This document shows, one piece after another, positions 6,709 through 13,420 of a stretch of DNA of 48,517 nt. The stretch's first letter is position 1; each line of letters starts with the position of its first letter. Where the stretch lies: NCBI RefSeq assembly GCF_023051165.1, contig NZ_JALKIG010000015.1, positions 1 through 48,517 on the forward strand. The letters run 5' to 3'. A program made the position numbers and the translations under genes. The stretch comes from Veillonella sp. KGMB01456. Its GTDB lineage: Bacteria; Bacillota; Negativicutes; Veillonellales; Veillonellaceae. The notes beneath the pieces are model-generated. The model saw only the letters and a list, made by a program, of their open reading frames with translations. It had not been told where the DNA came from and ran no database searches.

Positions 6709-7020
6709 ATGAAAAGAGACTCTTACGCAGCATCTACTCTATGGGATTGGTACCTTACTGAATCAGATAAAATCAAGGCTTATTGTAGGGAGTTAAAGGT
6801 GACAGAGGACGTCAGAATGGGTGCTACTACTACGCTCCGAAATGCATTTCAACAATATCTCGATGATTTAAGCGTATACCCTTTAGGTCACCCGGTGCAT
6901 GCTATCGATTATAGCGTGTGGGCATCCATAACAAGTAACAATATCAAAGACGCAATAATCGAGGGACGTGTACCTAATAGACGGTGCGTACATACTATCA
7001 AATTTGGGGCAGGTGATTAA
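6709..7020 (+). CDS. Hypothetical early protein (paralogue set B, copy 2)
   Basis: A 103-aa protein similar in layout to its neighbours: YAASTLWDWYL / IKAYCREL near the start, GHPVHAIDYSVWA in the middle, then NNIKDAIIEGRVPN. It is the most divergent of the three. It starts at ATG 6709, one base after the preceding stop, with AAGGCGGCGGAATAA as the ribosome binding region. The function is unknown. Confidence 0.62.
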   Translation: MKRDSYAASTLWDWYLTESDKIKAYCRELKVTEDVRMGATTTLRNAFQQYLDDLSVYPLGHPVHAIDYSVWASITSNNIKDAIIEGRVPNRRCVHTIKFGAGD

Positions 7021-7021
7021 A

Positions 7022-7363
7022 ATGAAAAATTTGAAGTACAGCTCTTACGCAATCCACAGTTTAGACGCCTGGCTGTCTAAATCGGTTATACGGTTACAAG
7101 ACCGATACGAGGACTACTGCATGGATACCCCAAACAAAAACCATGAACCGTGGCTTGCAGCATTTCGGGCACTCCGATATGCACATGCAAAATATGTTTT
7201 GGAAGTATTAACGCGATCACCTAACGATGATATACACGGTATCAGTCTCGAACCTTACGCATGGGGTACATCGTTATACATTGAGGATACCGCAAGAGCC
7301 GGGCAGTTTCCCGATCTCGAACGTATCAATAGTATTTTAATTCTAGTTGAGGAGGTTGATTAA
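7022..7363 (+). CDS. Hypothetical early protein (paralogue set B, copy 3)
   Basis: A 113-aa protein. Its start YSSYAIHSLDAWLSKSVIRL matches the YxxHSLxxW opening of copy 1, and RSPNDDIHGISLEPYAWGT matches RPLDDLIHRVDLTAFA. I chose ATG 7022 rather than the upstream in-frame 6968 because the extension overlaps the previous gene and the homologous N terminus begins here (GGGGCAGGTGATTAAA-ATG). The function is unknown. Confidence 0.65.
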   Translation: MKNLKYSSYAIHSLDAWLSKSVIRLQDRYEDYCMDTPNKNHEPWLAAFRALRYAHAKYVLEVLTRSPNDDIHGISLEPYAWGTSLYIEDTARAGQFPDLERINSILILVEEVD

Positions 7364-7364
7364 A

Positions 7365-7427
7365 TTGCAAGATTGTACAAAAGAAAAAACCGCCGGCAGT
7401 GTTGCAGACTGTCCGACGGCAGAGTAA
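7365..7427 (+). other. Possible 20-codon leader peptide containing a hairpin
   Basis: TTG at 7365 lies 9 nt after GGAGG and opens a 20-codon frame that ends at 7427. Within it, 7390-7400 and 7408-7419 form an imperfect hairpin (two mismatches, loop GTTGCAG). This precedes the next gene by 40 nt and might be a translational or attenuation control element. Evidence is limited to the ribosome binding site and the hairpin. Confidence 0.3.
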
Positions 7428-7465
7428 ATACCCTATCTAAATTATACCATAAAGGAGCCAATATC

Positions 7466-7966
7466 ATGGATATTACTATTAAAATCGACCTTACAGAAAA
7501 TACTATTAAAGCATTGCACGAAGTAGCTGCGGCTATTACTCAACCTAAGGGCGTACGCGTATCACTTGCAGATTTAGCCGATGCAACGAATAACTTACAA
7601 CAGGGCACCACCAAAGCGGAACCGGCCGCCCCTGATGCGGTAGAAGAAACACCTAAACAGGAAGAACAGGCAAAGGCCGAACCTGCTAAAAAGCCGGCCA
7701 CTAAAAAGGCAGCACCGAAGAAAACAGAAGAGCCAAAAACCGAAGAACTGGCAAAAGCTGAGGCGCCTAAGAAGGAGGAAGCCAAAGCCCCTACTAAGGA
7801 CGACGTGACAAAAGCACTTACTAAATTAATGGAGGCCAAGGGTGGCGATAAAACCGAAGCTATGGCGCTCGTTAAGTCGAACAGCTCCAACGGTAAACTC
7901 TCCGGGGTTGACCCTGCCAAATACGCCGATATTATCGCCGAAGCAGAGGCGGCTATTAATGGCTAG
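7466..7966 (+). CDS. Phage protein with Lys/Ala/Glu/Pro-rich linker
   Basis: A 166-aa protein. The folded N-terminal ~45 residues (MDITIKIDLTENTIKALHEV) are followed by a long low-complexity linker (~50-115) of Ala, Lys, Pro and Glu, and a C-terminal helical domain (DDVTKALTKLMEAKGGD...). This layout recurs at the head of DUF2800-DUF2815-polymerase modules in Firmicutes phages, sometimes misannotated as an rRNA biogenesis protein. Start ATG 7466 follows AAAGGAGCCAATATC; the longer frame to 7373 lacks a ribosome binding site. It is probably involved in replication or recombination (inferred from neighbours). Confidence 0.7.
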   Translation: MDITIKIDLTENTIKALHEVAAAITQPKGVRVSLADLADATNNLQQGTTKAEPAAPDAVEETPKQEEQAKAEPAKKPATKKAAPKKTEEPKTEELAKAEAPKKEEAKAPTKDDVTKALTKLMEAKGGDKTEAMALVKSNSSNGKLSGVDPAKYADIIAEAEAAING

Positions 7967-9092
7967 GGCGCACGCCGTACTATCCGCGTCGGGCGCGTAC
8001 AGATGGTTAGTTTGTACGCCGTCCGCTCGGATGGAGGAGCAATTTAAGGACGAGTCAAGCTCTTACGCTGAGGAGGGCACACGGGCGCACGCTTACGCGG
8101 AGTACCTGCTCAATGGTTATTTAGGTACTTCTATCGATGCTGCCGGGCCGATTGAGCCGGATAACGAGGAAATGGACTCAGCAGTCCGGGAGTACGTCGA
8201 CCTCTGTATCGAGAAAATCAACACAGCCCGAGCCATTACATCAGCCGCCCGAGTCGTGGTTGAGGATCGCGTGGACTACAGCGCGTACGCTCCGGAGGGG
8301 TTCGGCACGGCCGATATGGTAATTATCGCCGATGGCGTGCTAGAGGTTATCGACCTCAAATACGGCAAAGGTAAGCCGGTGAGTGCCGTCAACAATCCTC
8401 AAATTAGACTATACGCCCTCGGTACGCTGTTAAAGTACGACTTTGTGTACGACATCAAGACCGTGCGCATGACGATAGTACAGCCACGACTAAACTCAGT
8501 AACTACCGACGAGCTAAGCACTACCGATTTACTCGCTTGGGCGGAAACGGTAAAAGCGCCGGCCAAACTTGCCTATGAGGGCGCCGGTGAATGTGTAAGC
8601 GGTCCGCACTGCGATTTTTGCAGAGCCCGGCACGTATGCCGGAGACTCGCCGAGGATATGCAGGCAGCTATGGCCGATTTTAAAGACCCTAAGCTTTTAG
8701 GGGATGCCGATATTAGCCATGTGCTCGATATTTACAGCAGAGCCAAGAGCTGGCTCGAGGCGGTTAGAGAATACGCCTTAAAGCAAGCCGTCGACTACGG
8801 CAAGACGTGGCCCGGTTATAAGCTCGTCGAGGGGCGCTCCAACCGTGTAATTGATGCGGCTGCTATTGAGACCCTGCGCAGCTTAGGCATTGGCGACGAT
8901 GTCATATTTAAAGAGCCTAAGATGCGCGGTGTGACGGAGCTCCAAAAACTCTTAGGCGGTGCGAAAAAATTAGAGGCCATGATAGGGCAACATATCAGCA
9001 AACCCCCGGGCGCGCCTACACTGGCGACGCTAGAGGATAAGCGCCCACCGCTTGAATTAGATTTAACTGATAGTTTTGATGATGATATTTAG
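7959..9092 (+). CDS. DUF2800 protein, RecB/Cas4-like nuclease
   Basis: A 377-aa protein of the DUF2800 family, related to PD-(D/E)XK nucleases. D119 (GTADMVI) and D132-x-K134 (VIDLKYGKGK) form the active-site core, with a downstream Q (NNPQIRLYALG). Four cysteines (C212, C218, C221, C227; CVSGPHCDFCRARHVC) match the iron-sulphur-binding cluster of Cas4/AddB-type nucleases. Start ATG 7959 overlaps the previous gene by 8 bp; upstream in-frame sequence belongs to that gene. It probably processes DNA ends during replication or recombination with the DUF2815 protein. Confidence 0.85.
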   Translation: MARAHAVLSASGAYRWLVCTPSARMEEQFKDESSSYAEEGTRAHAYAEYLLNGYLGTSIDAAGPIEPDNEEMDSAVREYVDLCIEKINTARAITSAARVVVEDRVDYSAYAPEGFGTADMVIIADGVLEVIDLKYGKGKPVSAVNNPQIRLYALGTLLKYDFVYDIKTVRMTIVQPRLNSVTTDELSTTDLLAWAETVKAPAKLAYEGAGECVSGPHCDFCRARHVCRRLAEDMQAAMADFKDPKLLGDADISHVLDIYSRAKSWLEAVREYALKQAVDYGKTWPGYKLVEGRSNRVIDAAAIETLRSLGIGDDVIFKEPKMRGVTELQKLLGGAKKLEAMIGQHISKPPGAPTLATLEDKRPPLELDLTDSFDDDI

Positions 9093-9105
9093 GAGGTAAT
9101 CCACT

Positions 9106-9675
9106 ATGAAAAGTATTAAAATTTCCACCGGTTTAGTTCGCTTGTCTTATGCGCATCTCGCGGAACCCAACGAGGACCCGAACGGCAATAAGACATACAA
9201 CGCGCAATTTATTTTTGATAAAGACGATAAAACGACCGCCCGTATCCAGGACGCCATTAAGCGCCTAAAAGCTGAGGACGATGTTATCTCTTTATTTAAT
9301 AAAAAATTCAAAGACTTAAAAGAGCCCCTCCGCGATGGTGATGAGGATGAGGCAGAATTTGTAACCGCTCAGCCGGAGGTGTACAACGGCAAGTACTTTA
9401 TCAGTGCAAAAAGCGACCGTAAACCAAAATGTTATGACCGAGATAAAAACCCTATGGACGATTTCGAAATCGAGGAAGAGTTATACTCTGGCTGCTATGT
9501 GCAGGCGGTAGTTAACATCTACGCTTATAATTTCAAAAATCAATCTAAGGGTTTCGGCGTTGGCTTGCTCGCTGTGCGCAAAATCAAGGACGGCCAACAG
9601 TTAGGCGGCGCTACTGTGTCCGAGGCAGATTTTGACGACGACGATTTCGGCGATGACGACAACGTGTTTGACTAA
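9106..9675 (+). CDS. DUF2815 single-stranded DNA-binding protein
   Basis: A 189-aa protein that begins MKSIKISTGLVRLSY and contains the LxxPxxxPNGxxxYxAQFIFDK segment of the DUF2815 family, a phage ssDNA-binding protein with an OB-like fold. The C-terminal 18 residues are almost entirely acidic (DFDDDDFGDDDNVFD), like the tail by which SSB proteins recruit replication partners. The ribosome binding site AGGAGGTAATCCACT is strong. It sits between the DUF2800 nuclease and the polymerase, its usual context. Confidence 0.85.
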   Translation: MKSIKISTGLVRLSYAHLAEPNEDPNGNKTYNAQFIFDKDDKTTARIQDAIKRLKAEDDVISLFNKKFKDLKEPLRDGDEDEAEFVTAQPEVYNGKYFISAKSDRKPKCYDRDKNPMDDFEIEEELYSGCYVQAVVNIYAYNFKNQSKGFGVGLLAVRKIKDGQQLGGATVSEADFDDDDFGDDDNVFD

Positions 9676-11617
9676 GCCTAAAACGTTATCGATAGACGTT
9701 GAGACGTACTCGGAGTGGCCAATTAAGCACAGCGCACAGAGGTACGTCGACGACCCCAGCTTTGAAATTTTATTATTCGCGTACAGCTTTGACGATGAGC
9801 CGGTGGAGGTGGTCGACATGACCACCGACCCACTACCGGATAGAGTGGTCAAGGCGCTACACGATCCAGAAATAACCAAGACAGCATTTAACGCCAACTT
9901 TGAAATAACGGCGCTACGTAAGTACTACCCGCGTATGGACTTACAAAACTGGGAATGCACCTCAGTACTAGCCTTGTATCAATCCTTACCGACGTCGCTC
10001 GATGCAGTGGCGACGGTTTTAGGGTTATCGGAAACCAAGGACAAGCGCGGTAAAGACCTTATACGGTTTTTCTCGATGCCATGCAAACCTACAAAGGTCA
10101 ACGGCGGCCGTACTCGCAACCGGCCAACGGATGACCCGGAGAAATGGGCGGAGTACATCGAGTATAACCGGCAGGACGTAGTGGTCGAAAAGGCAATACG
10201 GGACAAACTTATCAAATTAAAACCGCCGGAATTTGAACACCGGTGGTGGCTCGTTGACGGCGTTATCAACCGCAACGGGATAGCCATTGACAAGACGTTA
10301 GTTAATAACGCCATCACATTTGACGCAGCCATCAAGGCGCAACTCATGGCCGAGGCTCGTAAGATTACCGGACTCGATAACCCCAACAGTCCGGCACAGC
10401 TTAAGGAGTGGGTAGAGGATAACCTCGGTCACGAGATACCCGGCATCACCAAGACCAACGTTAAGGAGCTACTTAATCAGAGCCTACCGGATGACGTGCG
10501 GCGCGTATTAGAGATACGCCAGCAACTCGGTAAGACCTCTATCAAGAAATACGAGGCCATGAAAAACGCCGTATGCAGCGACGGCCGTATCCACGGTATG
10601 CTCCAATATTACGGGGCTATGCGTACCGGTCGGTGGGCGGGGCGCGTGGTACAGCTCCAAAACTTACCGCGTAACTACCTAAATACACTCGATGAGGCGC
10701 GCCGGATAGTTAAATCCGGGAACCTCGAATTATTATCAGCCTTGTACGATGACGTGCCGGACGTACTGAGTCAGTTAATCAGGACGGCGCTAGTACCGGC
10801 CGACGGATGCCGCTTTATCGTAGCTGATTACTCAGCTATTGAGGCGAGGGTTATCGCGTGGCTAGCCGGTGAGTCGTGGCGCCAGGAGGTATTCGCAAAA
10901 AACGGGGATATATACTGCGCGTCCGCGTCCTCGATGTTTGGTATTCCCGTCGAAAAACACGGCATAAACGGCCACTTACGCCAAAAGGGGAAAGTCGCAG
11001 AGCTTGCCCTCGGTTATGGCGGCGGCAAGAACGCCCTTATTGCCATGGGCGCCCTAGAGGGGGGAATACCGGAGGACGAATTACCGGACATCGTGCAAAA
11101 GTGGCGCAAGGCGTCGCCTAAGATTGTTAAATTTTGGTACGACGTTGACGCCGCAGCCAAGCAGGCAATAAAAGAAGGACGCGCCCGCATCAAGCAGGGC
11201 GGGCTAAGATTTAGAAAAACTAAAGGCTTTTTATTCATCCTATTACCGTCAGGTCGGTATCTCGCATACGCTAAGCCGGCCATAGGTACAAACCGATTCG
11301 GGAGCCCCTCTATCGTGTATAAGGGTATGTCCCAAACCGCTAATAAGTGGCTCGAACTGGAGACCTACGGTGGGAAATTGGTAGAAAACATCGTGCAAGC
11401 CGTTGCCCGTGACTGCTTAGCGGCGGCCATGGAGCGGCTCACGCTTGCCGGTTATAAGATATGCGCACATATCCACGATGAGGTGGTTATCGAGGCGCCT
11501 ATCGGCACCGGCTCACTCGATGAAGTAATTAAAATTATGGCAGAGCCGACCGAGTGGAATAAGGGGTTAATCCTCGACGCGGCCGGGTTCGAGGCCAACT
11601 ACTATATGAAGGACTAA
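9632..11617 (+). CDS. Family A DNA polymerase with 3'-5' exonuclease
   Basis: Phage replicative polymerase. The exonuclease domain has Exo I LSIDVETYSE (~19-28), Exo II FNANFEIT and Exo III YNRQDVVV. The polymerase domain has motif A DYSAIEARVIAW (~398), motif B RQKGKVAELALGYGGG (~450) and motif C HIHDEVVIEAP (~613). All catalytic acids are present, so it should be active in both activities. The start is uncertain. TTG 9632 has GAGG 7 nt upstream. ATG 9653 and TTG 9668 (overlapping the DUF2815 stop) are alternatives, and family homology begins only at KTLSIDVE. It is translationally coupled to the SSB-like gene. Confidence 0.93.
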   Translation: MTTTISAMTTTCLTKPKTLSIDVETYSEWPIKHSAQRYVDDPSFEILLFAYSFDDEPVEVVDMTTDPLPDRVVKALHDPEITKTAFNANFEITALRKYYPRMDLQNWECTSVLALYQSLPTSLDAVATVLGLSETKDKRGKDLIRFFSMPCKPTKVNGGRTRNRPTDDPEKWAEYIEYNRQDVVVEKAIRDKLIKLKPPEFEHRWWLVDGVINRNGIAIDKTLVNNAITFDAAIKAQLMAEARKITGLDNPNSPAQLKEWVEDNLGHEIPGITKTNVKELLNQSLPDDVRRVLEIRQQLGKTSIKKYEAMKNAVCSDGRIHGMLQYYGAMRTGRWAGRVVQLQNLPRNYLNTLDEARRIVKSGNLELLSALYDDVPDVLSQLIRTALVPADGCRFIVADYSAIEARVIAWLAGESWRQEVFAKNGDIYCASASSMFGIPVEKHGINGHLRQKGKVAELALGYGGGKNALIAMGALEGGIPEDELPDIVQKWRKASPKIVKFWYDVDAAAKQAIKEGRARIKQGGLRFRKTKGFLFILLPSGRYLAYAKPAIGTNRFGSPSIVYKGMSQTANKWLELETYGGKLVENIVQAVARDCLAAAMERLTLAGYKICAHIHDEVVIEAPIGTGSLDEVIKIMAEPTEWNKGLILDAAGFEANYYMKD

Positions 11618-11632
11618 GGGAGGTAAAACACT

Positions 11633-11872
11633 ATGAGCATTAGCAAGTCTCAAATTGAGCGAATTTTAGAAGAAACCAGAGTGACTAAAGAATTAGTCGA
11701 AAAAGCCCCGGAGACCGCTAAACAGGCGGCCGCACTAGAGTACTGCGATACTACTATCGCACTTTGGGAAGTTGCCCTCGAAGGGCTCACAACCGGCAAG
11801 GCTGAAACCGAGGACAAGAAAGACGCTAAGAAATCGACTATTGTACCGGTTAAGAAAAAAAGCAGCCCCTAA
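11633..11872 (+). CDS. Small helical protein ending at an A7 run (probable frameshift gene)
   Basis: A 79-aa product in the zero frame: MSISKSQIERILEETR... helical domain, then a Lys-rich linker. Directly at the A7 run (11855-11861) this frame gives only KSSP before stopping, whereas the +1/-2 frame continues KAAPKKKKEPKEEPLIED...DETGEDEDWLD to 11957. Removing one A fuses them into a 107-aa protein with a basic linker and acidic tail, much like the SSB-like protein upstream. It is either a real slippage site, a mutation or a sequencing error. The ribosome binding site GGGAGGTAAAACACT is good. Confidence 0.65.
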   Translation: MSISKSQIERILEETRVTKELVEKAPETAKQAAALEYCDTTIALWEVALEGLTTGKAETEDKKDAKKSTIVPVKKKSSP

Positions 11873-11957
11873 GAAGAAGAAAGAACCAAAAGAAGAGCCC
11901 CTCATCGAAGACACCGCAACCGATGAAACGGGAGAAGATGAGGACTGGCTCGACTGA
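11855..11957 (+). other. A7 slippery run and downstream out-of-frame acidic tail
   Basis: GTT AAG AAA AAA AGC is the zero frame; loss of one A gives GTT AAG AAA AAA GCA GCC CCT AAG. The following frame stays open for about 32 codons with protein-like composition (Lys/Pro/Glu linker, then DETGEDEDWLD) and ends exactly at the start of the next gene, where TGATG overlaps. This strongly suggests it is translated. Confidence 0.55.
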
Positions 11958-12931
11958 TGCAACCTGTTAAATTTAGAGCATTTGACGTAGTGCGATATTA
12001 CCGGGATTTTAAAAACAAAACCCTGTTATATTGCGGTAGAGGGCATACCGACGACCGGACAGTCGGTAATCTTACACAGACGCGCTCAGCTGTGCCCCTA
12101 GATGTGGAGTTATGGGTCAAGGAGTACAAGGACTTTGTAGATTTAAACATTAAATACACAGCCGTTATGTACAACGACGGCTACGACGATTTATTCAAGG
12201 GCCTGCAACCCCGATTTGAGACAATCCGTTTTGACTGCAAACATCGCCGTGTTATCCGGCGATTTAAGATAGGCGCTCGGAGCCGGTTTATAGATACGCC
12301 CATTGACGCGGCCGACGTGCCCACCATTGCCCGGGTAGGCTTGTCTCAGACTATATTTAGTACGCTCAACGGAGAGTCTAACGCCGGCAAGCACCGGCGG
12401 GAGTGTCAAGCTGTCATGTCGGCGCTCCGTAAGGCGGTAGTATCACGGCTGGAAAAGTACGCCGGATACCCTATCAAATACACGCACCACGCGATTAATA
12501 CAAGAGGTACTCAGTTCTTCGGGGACGATGTGCTGCGCCGGCTTATTCTTAAGACTTACGCACCGGACGCACCGCTTAACGTAGTCGATACTAAGCTAAG
12601 AAATAATACGATTATGCCCCACACGTGGGAGACTTACCGGGCCGTGTTTTACGACACCCAAAAGGGCAAGTCGTATATTGACGCGGTGGAAGATAAGCTC
12701 GTCAAGCAGCCATCAAAGGCTAAACGTGTGGCCATTATGCGCGATGCCCGATATATTGAGGCGATCCATATCGCGGAGGGGCTAACTGATAATAAGGACT
12801 ATCAAGACGCCCTCATGGAGGCTATACGGCCGTATCTGGGCATGGAATATCTCTACCGGTATTTGGCGGACTACGTGGCCAATAAGTCGCCACGTAACGC
12901 GCTCCAGTTCTTAGCCCGTTACGAATACTAA
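11957..12931 (+). CDS. PcfJ-like protein, N-terminal part (before in-frame stop)
   Basis: A 324-aa soluble basic protein. It ends ARYEY-TAA, and the same reading frame continues as REAWRMIADTARSYEDI into the PcfJ domain encoded next. Only the TAA separates them. Taken together the two make a protein of about 486 residues, a normal size for PcfJ-like phage/plasmid proteins, whose N-terminal region is a poorly conserved helical part. Start ATG 11957 overlaps the stop of the preceding frame. PcfJ-like proteins occur in plasmids and in phage replication modules and have no firmly known activity. Confidence 0.7.
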   Translation: MQPVKFRAFDVVRYYRDFKNKTLLYCGRGHTDDRTVGNLTQTRSAVPLDVELWVKEYKDFVDLNIKYTAVMYNDGYDDLFKGLQPRFETIRFDCKHRRVIRRFKIGARSRFIDTPIDAADVPTIARVGLSQTIFSTLNGESNAGKHRRECQAVMSALRKAVVSRLEKYAGYPIKYTHHAINTRGTQFFGDDVLRRLILKTYAPDAPLNVVDTKLRNNTIMPHTWETYRAVFYDTQKGKSYIDAVEDKLVKQPSKAKRVAIMRDARYIEAIHIAEGLTDNKDYQDALMEAIRPYLGMEYLYRYLADYVANKSPRNALQFLARYEY

Positions 12932-12946
12932 CGCGAAGCGTGGCGA

Positions 12947-13417
12947 ATGATAGCGGACACCGCCCGGAGTTATGAAGATATTATCGATAAAGAGGCGGTG
13001 TGGCGTCAAAAGATAAAGCCGGCCGACATGCACGATGTGCTCGCTAAAATCGTACGAAAAGAGAGGGATAAGGACATCCCCCTCAACCCGGACGGCGAAT
13101 TAGAAGCACACATAAACGGCTACGACTTTATAATGCCTAAGACGTCGCACGAGCTTATCGACTTAGGCGAGGCCATGCGCAACTGTGTAGGTAGTTATAA
13201 AAAGCGCGTGGCACAGGGCAAATGTGCTATTGTAGCCTGCACTAAGGACGGTAAGCCCGTCGTGTGCATCGAGATACAGCATGGACTCATCATGCAAGCG
13301 AAACTATTTGACAATAAGAGCGTACGCTCCTCAGCAAGCGAGGAGGTGAAAAGCGCAATATATCAGTATATGGATGTTAAAGGCCTCCGTGATATGTCGG
13401 GAGACCTGAGGAGTTAA
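12947..13417 (+). CDS. PcfJ-like protein, C-terminal domain (after in-frame stop)
   Basis: A 156-aa segment with the family's most conserved stretch: MRNCVGSYKKRVAQGKCAIV, then KPVVCIEIQHGLIMQAKLFDN. ATG 12947 has no good ribosome binding site (GCGAAGCGTGGCGA), and the frame is identical to that of the upstream part. The piece is therefore best read as the second half of one gene interrupted by TAA at 12929-12931. It could be expressed by reinitiation, by readthrough, or not at all. It is followed 3 bp later by the VapE gene. Confidence 0.7.
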   Translation: MIADTARSYEDIIDKEAVWRQKIKPADMHDVLAKIVRKERDKDIPLNPDGELEAHINGYDFIMPKTSHELIDLGEAMRNCVGSYKKRVAQGKCAIVACTKDGKPVVCIEIQHGLIMQAKLFDNKSVRSSASEEVKSAIYQYMDVKGLRDMSGDLRS

Positions 13418-13420
13418 TCA

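Noticed and set aside
7540-7920. 126-codon minus-strand frame rich in Ser/Ala
   Set aside because: It is the complement of the Lys/Ala/Pro linker region of the plus-strand gene; low complexity only.
12929-12931. Phage-wide recoding of TAA as sense
   Set aside because: Many well-supported genes here end at TAA at their expected lengths, so the stop in the PcfJ-like gene is a local event.
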